Assembly: GCA_026985775.1 (NCBI GenBank)
Contig: JALSPV010000073.1
Location: forward strand, 1 to 10,978
Reading direction: 5' to 3'
Length of the DNA stretch: 10,978 nt
From: Candidatus Aenigmatarchaeota archaeon
GTDB taxonomy: Archaea; Aenigmatarchaeota; Aenigmatarchaeia; Aenigmatarchaeales; SZUA-1535
The notes below the pieces were generated by a model. That model was not told the DNA's origin, did no database searches, and saw only the letters and a list, made by a program, of their open reading frames with translations. Position 1 is the stretch's first letter; the number at the start of each line of letters is the position of its first letter. The position numbers and the translations under genes were made by a program. Shown piece by piece: positions 6,142-10,978 of the stretch.

Positions 6142-6151
6142 TTCGCGCGAA
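6142..6151. promoter_or_regulatory. Palindrome TTCGCGCGAA upstream of the hisS box A
   Basis: A perfect 10-base palindrome with a CGCGCG core stands in very AT-rich sequence about ten bases upstream of the hisS box A. It shares the frame TTCGNNCGAA with the palindrome at 4313-4322. It is a candidate transcription-factor site for hisS or for the divergent minD. Confidence 0.4.
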
Positions 6152-6172
6152 TAAAAAAACGTAGTGTTGTGG

Positions 6173-6241
6173 ATGAAAATAATTGTAAAAAAATTAGATC
6201 AACAAAAACCTTAAAACCTTTTACTTTACAATTATTTTCAT
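6173..6241. repeat. 17-base perfect inverted repeat flanking the minD promoter and ending on its start codon
   Basis: ATGAAAATAATTGTAAA (6173-6189) and its exact reverse complement TTTACAATTATTTTCAT (6225-6241) are separated by 35 bases. The right arm includes the first two bases of the minD ATG. The spacer holds the probable minD box A (CCTTAAAACC, 6209-6218). If transcription is leaderless the left arm is not in the message, so the repeat more likely acts as DNA, for example as an operator, than as an RNA hairpin. Confidence 0.75.
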
Positions 6242-7004
6242 GAAAACAAGGATAATTGGTGTAGTTTCTGGAAAAGGCGGTGTAGGAAAAACAACAACTA
6301 CTTCTAATTTGGGTGCTGCACTGAGTACGCTTAGAAAAAACACTTTACTTGTCGACGGAAATTTGACAACACCCAATCTTTCTCTTCACCTTGGCATTCC
6401 TTTTTATCCCTACACAATTCATGAAATACTAAAGGGAGAGGCAGAGTTAGAGGATGCTATTTTCTACCACCGCAGCGGTCTGAAAGTTCTTCCGGCATCT
6501 CTCTCGCTATCTGCACTGAGAAAAATAAACTTACGAAAGTTTGGTGAACTTTTGCGCTCATTAGAAGGAAAAACAGAATACGTAGTGGTGGATAGTTCAC
6601 CTGGCTTAGGAAAGGAAACACAGGCAATAATAGAGCACAGTGATGAACTTATAGTTGTAACAAATCCCGAGTTCCCAGCTATAACAGATGCTTTAAAAGT
6701 GATAAAGCTCGCTGAAAGCGTTGGGACGAGCGTTATAGGTGTTGTTGTGAATCGTGTGAGAAGACATCCTAAAGAAATCCCTAAAGAAGAAATAGAAGGG
6801 CTTTTGGAATATCCTGTGATAGCAAATATTCCTGAAGACCCAAAAGTGCATGTATCAATAATCAAGAAAACGCCTATAGTTTTTTCGTATCCAAACTCTT
6901 CTGCTGCGCGTGCATTCAAGCAACTTGCAGGTTTTTTGGCAGGGGAGGAAGTAAAGGAAAAGAGAAGTATACTCGATGTCATTTTCTCGTTTTTCAGGAG
7001 ATGA
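6240..7004 (+). CDS. minD: MinD/ParA-family ATPase, probable membrane-associated positioning protein
   Basis: A 254-residue deviant Walker ATPase of the MinD/ParA/Mrp class. It has the deviant Walker A motif KGGVGKTT (12-19) with the signature lysine, the A' segment LLVDGNLTTPNLSLHLG (36-52) as in archaeal MinD proteins, a Walker B-like VVVDSSPGLG (115-124), and VVTNPEFPAITDALK (139-153), typical of MinD. These ATPases dimerise on ATP and position cell-division, motility or chemosensory machinery. The last 12 residues, ILDVIFSFFRR, form a likely amphipathic helix ending in arginines, as in MinD membrane-targeting sequences. There is no minE or minC neighbour. The ATG at 6240 is probably leaderless. 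Its 3' end overlaps the convergent pheT by 11 bases. Confidence 0.9.
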   Translation: MKTRIIGVVSGKGGVGKTTTTSNLGAALSTLRKNTLLVDGNLTTPNLSLHLGIPFYPYTIHEILKGEAELEDAIFYHRSGLKVLPASLSLSALRKINLRKFGELLRSLEGKTEYVVVDSSPGLGKETQAIIEHSDELIVVTNPEFPAITDALKVIKLAESVGTSVIGVVVNRVRRHPKEIPKEEIEGLLEYPVIANIPEDPKVHVSIIKKTPIVFSYPNSSAARAFKQLAGFLAGEEVKEKRSILDVIFSFFRR

Positions 7005-8625
7005 ACTCTTCTAAGCTTATTTCAAATGCAACGACAGGCTTCGTTATCTTCCAGTTGGCAAGTACTTGTGGATGAATTTCTCCAAAAAAACCAGAGGCCT
7101 TTCCATTTAGATAAATTTCTCCGCGCCTCGATTCTATAAACGACTTGTGACTAATGGGCTTTATAACAAGACTTGCATTTAGTTCGCGTGCTACTGCTTC
7201 TACAACGGATTTTATTTCGGTTAAATTGGTCTTATCATGAGCTATCGCTCCGCAGAGCTTTCTTATTGTTCGAGTTTTTGTTTCTTCCTTTTCATCTATA
7301 ATAACACAATCCCCTATTTCGAAAACTTTTTGAGGATAGCTTCTGTGTGTATTTTCTCCTAGAAATTCTAACACACCAGGAAGAAGCCATTTTCTACAAA
7401 CAGTAAATTCTAAGCTCATTGGCTTTGCTATCTCAACACATTCCTCTTCTTCGACGCACATTTTTATAAACTGCTTTTCTTTATTTGATAACATGAAATT
7501 AAGAATTTCGTGGAATCCCATACCAACCATTATTTCTCTTATTTTTTCGCTCATCTTTTCTTTTCTGTGCTTTTTACCGACCGTTGGTATTTTCGGAAGC
7601 TCTGGAATTATGTTGTTTATACCATATCCTATTACAACATCTTCTATAATATCTATTTCGTGAAGTATATCCACTCTATACGGCGGAATAAGAACCTTTA
7701 ATACACCACCCTTCATCTCAACTACCGAATATCGCATCCTTCTAAGTATTTCCGCTGTTTCATACTCGCTTATACCAAGCCCGAGAACGCGGTTGACTTC
7801 TGCTACATTTACATCTATTTCTTCTGGCTCTAATTTCGGATAAATCTCGTTACCAACTTTAACTTTCCCTATTTTTCCGCAAACCTCAGCTATGTTACAA
7901 ACGAGTATGTTGAGAACTTTTTCAACGGCTCGTTTATCTGTACCTGTAACATCGATAAAGAGGTTTCGTGTTTTTTCAGTAACCATTGTTAATCTACCGT
8001 TGATTATTGGGGGGAAACTCAGAACTTCTCCGTACTTATCGATAATTACAGGATACTTTTCAAATCCTTCAAGACAAAACGCATACTTTCTTCCCTTTTC
8101 GTGTCTTTCAAGAATCAAATCAAGCGTAAGCTCTTCATCCATACCCAAAGGCGCAAACGCTATTTCCTTTGGGTGAAACTCAGCATAGGTAAATGGCGCT
8201 GTAACCTTATCGAGATCGTGTAAACCAATAGCTACTTTTTTTCTTTTCCTTCCTATTGTTTCGTGCAGCTTTTCCTGTAAATGCATTATGCTTTTTATCC
8301 TTTCTTCAGTTAGCTCAACATCAAGCACGCATGCACATGCTATGTAAGGTCTTGCACTTACTTTTTCTACTTTCACTTCTATTTCGGTATCCATTACAGG
8401 ATACTGGATAATTTCTGTCTCCATACCCAAAAAGCCTTTTACAGCCCTTGCTATACCTTCTGGTGAAAACATATCCGGTCTATCTGGAGTTAGCTCTATT
8501 TTCCAGATGTTTTCTTCTTCCTCGTCTATTGGGGCCTTTACAAGAGTAAGTACTTCTCTTAGCTCGCTTTCCGGAATTCCACAGAGTTTTATGAGGTAGT
8601 TTTTCTCTACTTCTATAACAGGCAT
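6994..8625 (-). CDS. pheT: Phenylalanyl-tRNA synthetase beta subunit (archaeal type)
   Basis: A 543-residue non-catalytic subunit of the (alpha-beta)2 enzyme, contributing tRNA binding and the B3/B4 editing domain. The N-terminus MPVIEVEKNYLIKLCG and the block IELTPDRPDMFSPEGIARAVKGFLG (43-67) are typical of the archaeal/eukaryotic form, which lacks the bacterial N-terminal tRNA-binding domain. The B5 part has RMRYSVVEMKGGVLKVLIPPYRVDILHEIDIIEDVVIGYG, and the C-terminus has the synthetase-like fold. I start it at 8625 (MPVIEV), not at the in-frame ATG at 8652. Family members start with MPV, and GGTGAT lies three bases before this ATG. The start lies inside the end of pheS, a 13-base overlap, so the two are translationally coupled. 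Confidence 0.95.
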   Translation of the reverse strand: MPVIEVEKNYLIKLCGIPESELREVLTLVKAPIDEEEENIWKIELTPDRPDMFSPEGIARAVKGFLGMETEIIQYPVMDTEIEVKVEKVSARPYIACACVLDVELTEERIKSIMHLQEKLHETIGRKRKKVAIGLHDLDKVTAPFTYAEFHPKEIAFAPLGMDEELTLDLILERHEKGRKYAFCLEGFEKYPVIIDKYGEVLSFPPIINGRLTMVTEKTRNLFIDVTGTDKRAVEKVLNILVCNIAEVCGKIGKVKVGNEIYPKLEPEEIDVNVAEVNRVLGLGISEYETAEILRRMRYSVVEMKGGVLKVLIPPYRVDILHEIDIIEDVVIGYGINNIIPELPKIPTVGKKHRKEKMSEKIREIMVGMGFHEILNFMLSNKEKQFIKMCVEEEECVEIAKPMSLEFTVCRKWLLPGVLEFLGENTHRSYPQKVFEIGDCVIIDEKEETKTRTIRKLCGAIAHDKTNLTEIKSVVEAVARELNASLVIKPISHKSFIESRRGEIYLNGKASGFFGEIHPQVLANWKITKPVVAFEISLEEFIS

Positions 8626-9869
8626 TTCATCACCGGGAATTTTCTTATCCACTCTATGTCACGGGCAAAGAGATAGCGTATATCCTCTATTTCGAGCTTC
8701 AACATCGCGAGTCTACTGAACCCAAACCCCCATGCAAGCACGTTATACTCTATTCCAAGCGGTTTAAGGACTTCTGGTCTGAACATTCCAGCACCTACAA
8801 CTTCGACCCATTTGTTTAGTTTTTCGTGAAAGATGTACATCTCTATTGAAGGTTCTGTGTAAGGGAAGTAGTGTGGAACAAATTTTACTTTTTCTGTTCC
8901 GAGCACTTCTTTTGCAAACTCCTTTAGCATACCCAGCAAATGCCTGAAAGTAACGTGCTTTCCAACTATTATTCCCTCGCACTGATCGAATTCCATCAAA
9001 TGCGTTTTGTCTATAACATCTGGTCTAAACACGCGGTCTATACAGAAAACTTTTGCTTCCTTTCCGCTTTCAAGATTTGCGAGATAGCGTATAGAAGATG
9101 GTGTGGTATGGCTTCTTAGTACAAGATTCAGAGCCTTTTCTTGATCCCAAGTTCCCCAGCCTTTACTTCCTGTTATCCATCCGTTTTCGTGTGTTTTCTG
9201 CACTCTCTCAAAGAGATGTTTATCTTTAATTTCTGCTTTTCTTGGGTGTTTTACATGGAAAATATCATGCAAACTTCTTGCAGGATGATCCTGAGGCATG
9301 AATAAGGCATCACAATTCCAGAATTCTGCCTCTACAACAGGTGATTTTACTTCTTCAAATCCCATTTCTACAAGCTTTTCTCTAACCTCTTCTATGAAAG
9401 CAACATAAGGATGTTTTTTACCCGGATAAAGCTCTGGAGCAGGTGCATTAACATCGTATTTCTTAAAGGGTTTTACGCGCCATATTTCTGAAAGAAGTAT
9501 CTCTGGTGTGAGTTGAGAAATTTCCTCTACTTCAGGAAATTCTCTTGTTTTCTTTACGAGGTTTCGCTTAATGAGCATTTCTAAAAGTTTTTCATCCGAG
9601 CACTTTCCAGAAACATCTACTTCGCGAAGAGCTTTGAGTAATGGACTTTCTTCTTCAACAGCCTTTGCACCTTTTTCTGTTAGCTTTATTACACCACCTT
9701 CAATAACTATCCACCCATTCTTTTTTGCCCAAGAAATCGCTATTTGTTTATTCTCCATTTCAAGCTGAGAAACATGTAAAGGCCCACGCTGGGAAATAAG
9801 TTTGACGAGATTTATTTCCGGAAGACCTTCACTCAAATACTTTTTACCCTCTTCTGTTAATCTGTACAC
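8613..9869 (-). CDS. pheS: Phenylalanyl-tRNA synthetase alpha subunit, N-terminally short
   Basis: The catalytic subunit that activates phenylalanine and charges tRNA-Phe. Class II motifs are complete: motif 1 HPYVAFIEEVREKLVEMGF (153-171), motif 2 RVFRPDVIDKTHLMEFDQCEGI (279-300), and motif 3 from GAGMFRPEVL (359-368) to AWGFGFSRLAM (379-389). Winged-helix repeats precede the catalytic core. The protein is 418 residues, while archaeal relatives are near 480-500. It begins at VYRLTEEGKKYLSEGLPE, which aligns with the wing of the first winged-helix domain, so about 60 residues of that domain are missing. The start is GTG at 9869, preceded by GGTGGTGAT and a box A-like TATTTAAGT. The open frame upstream does not resemble the missing part. 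pheT follows. Confidence 0.93.
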   Translation of the reverse strand: MYRLTEEGKKYLSEGLPEINLVKLISQRGPLHVSQLEMENKQIAISWAKKNGWIVIEGGVIKLTEKGAKAVEEESPLLKALREVDVSGKCSDEKLLEMLIKRNLVKKTREFPEVEEISQLTPEILLSEIWRVKPFKKYDVNAPAPELYPGKKHPYVAFIEEVREKLVEMGFEEVKSPVVEAEFWNCDALFMPQDHPARSLHDIFHVKHPRKAEIKDKHLFERVQKTHENGWITGSKGWGTWDQEKALNLVLRSHTTPSSIRYLANLESGKEAKVFCIDRVFRPDVIDKTHLMEFDQCEGIIVGKHVTFRHLLGMLKEFAKEVLGTEKVKFVPHYFPYTEPSIEMYIFHEKLNKWVEVVGAGMFRPEVLKPLGIEYNVLAWGFGFSRLAMLKLEIEDIRYLFARDIEWIRKFPVMKCLL

Positions 9870-9914
9870 ATCACCACCGAAAACCTTTTTGGAATAGATA
9901 CTTAAATAGATTTT
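9870..9914. promoter_or_regulatory. Short divergent promoter of pheS and the four-helix membrane protein
   Basis: Only 45 bases separate the two divergent starts. On the minus strand GGTGGTGAT directly precedes the pheS GTG (ribosome site), and TATTTAAGT (9900-9908) is a plausible box A about 30-38 bases away. No clear separate box A for the plus-strand gene is visible; an upstream element would have to overlap the pheS leader. Confidence 0.4.
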
Positions 9915-10244
9915 ATGCAGAAGGAAAAGCTCTACACGGCTTTGTGTGTTACCTTTGCAGGTCTTTGCTTCTTTCCAGCAGTACTTTTCGATATTGTTGT
10001 ACTTTTTGTGATAGGCGCTGTTTTCGACTGGCTACCGCTTTTTTTAGGGTGGATGAAAACAGGAAAGGAATTTTCCAAACAAGAAGCTTTGCATGCGTTT
10101 TTTACGCTTCTCGCCTATGAATTTGCTGTATTCTGGATTCTTGAAAAATATGCCGAGGTAAGATTGATTTTTAAGTCTATTTTTCTCGAGTTATGGTGGG
10201 TTGCTGTTATGCTCGGTGTTTATTGCAGTAAGAGAAAGAAATAA
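9915..10244 (+). CDS. Small integral membrane protein, about four transmembrane helices, function unknown
   Basis: A 109-residue very hydrophobic protein. Helix-like stretches lie at about 8-24 (TALCVTFAGLCFFPAVL), 26-46 (IVVLFVIGAVFDWLPLFLGW), 60-76 (HAFFTLLAYEFAVFWIL) and 86-104 (FKSIFLELWWVAVMLGVYC). A charged loop (MKTGKEFSKQEA) separates helices 2 and 3, and the tail SKRKK is basic, suggesting a cytoplasmic C-terminus. No family or active-site signature is recognised. The ATG at 9915 is the only sensible start, since hydrophobic sequence begins seven residues later and the next ATG is at residue 47. It is followed after 25 bases by the splicing endonuclease genes. Confidence 0.75.
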   Translation: MQKEKLYTALCVTFAGLCFFPAVLFDIVVLFVIGAVFDWLPLFLGWMKTGKEFSKQEALHAFFTLLAYEFAVFWILEKYAEVRLIFKSIFLELWWVAVMLGVYCSKRKK

Positions 10245-10269
10245 ATCTTCAAAAAGAAAACTTAAACTC

Positions 10270-10785
10270 ATGCTTCGTGGAGTTTTGATTGAATATAAAG
10301 TAATTGCACAGGGCGCAGAGGCCAGAGAGTTTTATGAAAAGGGCTGGTATGGTGAACTTAAAGATGGTAAGCTTGTTCTGCATCTAATAGAAGCAGCGCT
10401 TCTTGTTGAAAGGGAAAGACTAAAGGTTTTTAAATCGGGTAAAGAACTTAGTCTGAAAGATATTTTTGACATAGGCGTAGCAATGGATAGAAACTTTCCT
10501 GTAAAGTTTCTTGTGTATAAGGATTTGCGCACTCGCGGTTTACCTGTTAGAATAGCCGGTGAGGATGCAGACTTTTTTGTTTACGAGCGAGGTTCGAAAC
10601 CCGCTAAGCACAGCCCGATAAAATGGATTGTCTTTGCATATTCAGAAAATGACTTATGCAGTCTCGATGAGCTTGAGAGAACCGCAAAAATAGGAAAAAA
10701 CATAAGAGCAAAGAGCGTTTGGGCAATAGTAGACGGAGATAACGACATTACATATTACATAGTCAGTATGAAAACAGAGCTTTGA
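10270..10785 (+). CDS. endA: tRNA-splicing endonuclease family subunit, probably the structural or degenerate paralogue
   Basis: A 171-residue protein of the EndA (tRNA-intron lyase) family. The N-terminal domain has FYEKGWYGELKDGKLVLHLIEAALL (21-45). The C-terminal nuclease-fold domain has FLVYKDLRTRGLPVRIAG (80-97), DFFVYERGSKPAKHSP (101-116) and AKIGKNIRAKSVWAIVD (139-155). The family's catalytic triad is Tyr-His-Lys. Tyr (Y105) and His (H114) are kept, but aligning NIRAKSVWA with the NVRKRMVFA of Archaeoglobus EndA, as I recall it, puts alanine 147 at the catalytic lysine, with K148 next to it. Activity may therefore be lost or moved. I start at ATG 10270, where family similarity begins; a TTG at 10201 would add 23 residues overlapping the previous gene. 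The stop overlaps the next gene as ATGA. Confidence 0.82.
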   Translation: MLRGVLIEYKVIAQGAEAREFYEKGWYGELKDGKLVLHLIEAALLVERERLKVFKSGKELSLKDIFDIGVAMDRNFPVKFLVYKDLRTRGLPVRIAGEDADFFVYERGSKPAKHSPIKWIVFAYSENDLCSLDELERTAKIGKNIRAKSVWAIVDGDNDITYYIVSMKTEL

Positions 10786-10978
10786 TGGTGCAGAAAATGA
10801 AAAAACCAAAGGCCCATGTGCATGGAGACAGAGTTGTGATATGGGATAGGGGGCTTGCTAAGAGTTTGTTTGAAGAGGGGTATTTCGGAAAGCTTCGCGA
10901 AGATAGGCTTGAACTTTCCTTGATAGAAGCTTTTTACCTTCTCGAAAAAGGAAAAATAGAAGTATACTTAGAAAACGA
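10785..10978 (+). CDS. endA: tRNA-splicing endonuclease family subunit, second copy (3' end outside window)
   Basis: The ATG at 10785 overlaps the preceding TGA by one base (ATGA), so the two genes are co-translated. The 64 whole codons present encode the N-terminal EndA domain. GLAKSLFEEGYFGKL and LELSLIEAFYLLEKGKIEV align without gaps to the same part of the previous protein (FYEKGWYGELKDGKLVLHLIEAALL). SLIEAxYLLxxGKI is closer to ordinary catalytic EndA proteins than the first copy is. The catalytic C-terminal domain lies beyond the window, so its triad cannot be judged. The likely product is the partner, possibly catalytic, subunit of a heteromeric enzyme. An in-frame ATG at 10797 is an alternative start. 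Confidence 0.8.
   Translation, partial: MVQKMKKPKAHVHGDRVVIWDRGLAKSLFEEGYFGKLREDRLELSLIEAFYLLEKGKIEVYLEN

Noticed and set aside
6173..6214. 13-codon leader peptide (MKIIVKKLDQQKP) before minD
   Set aside because: It has no ribosome site or promoter of its own, the minD transcript probably starts downstream of it, and the ATG is explained by the inverted repeat.
8626..8652. Longer pheT starting at the ATG at 8652
   Set aside because: The extra nine residues overlap pheS further, while MPVIEV at 8625 matches the family start and has GGTGAT just before it.
10201..10269. Upstream TTG start adding 23 residues to the first EndA-family protein
   Set aside because: The extra part overlaps the previous gene, is not family-like, and the ATG at 10270 has a box A-like AAATAAATC about 27 bases before it.

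Overview
The window is a compact, AT-rich piece of archaeal chromosome. The archaeal assignment rests on several independent signs. The phenylalanyl-tRNA synthetase subunits are of the archaeal/eukaryotic type, and the FtsZ is of the archaeal FtsZ2 kind. There are box A (TATA-like) elements about 25-30 bases before many starts, and adjacent genes of the tRNA-splicing endonuclease family. The tRNA is interrupted by introns with bulge-helix-bulge (BHB) splice sites. Some genes look leaderless (hisS, minD) while others have strong Shine-Dalgarno sites (rubrerythrin, pheT). FtsZ, MinD and rubrerythrin suggest an anaerobic or microaerophilic archaeon with an FtsZ-based division system. I cannot place it more precisely from sequence alone.

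Layout, left to right: the C-terminal end of a small membrane protein (3-209); a histone-deacetylase-like zinc hydrolase (minus, 234-1073); divergent from it a SPL/photolyase-like radical SAM protein (1209-1991); ftsZ (minus, 2069-3223); divergent from it, across a 225-base regulatory region, rubrerythrin (3449-4021); a tRNA-Ser gene (4069-4287); an unrecognised 143-residue protein (4373-4804); convergent hisS (minus, 4806-6101); divergent minD (6240-7004); convergent, 3'-overlapping pheT and pheS (minus, 6994-9869); a small four-helix membrane protein (9915-10244); and two overlapping tRNA-intron endonuclease-family genes, the second cut by the window edge.

The most striking content is the tRNA. 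Read as one piece, 4069-4284 does not fold with a sensible anticodon. Removing three segments (45, 71 and 14 bases, at canonical tRNA positions 30/31, 37/38 and 59/60) leaves an 86-base class II tRNA-Ser(UGA). It has fully paired arms, U33, discriminator G73 and an encoded CCA. Each junction shows a BHB or relaxed BHB. Non-canonical intron positions of this kind are usually associated with the heteromeric (alpha-beta)2 splicing endonuclease. The right end of the window carries two tandem EndA-family genes, of which the first appears to have lost the usual catalytic lysine. Substrate and likely enzyme therefore lie in the same window. Most of the other genes are housekeeping: translation (hisS, pheS, pheT, tRNA-Ser), division and positioning (ftsZ, minD) and oxidative defence (rubrerythrin). 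Other unusual points are an N-terminally short PheS, a 17-base perfect inverted repeat ending on the minD start codon, and two TTCGNNCGAA palindromes in separate promoter regions.
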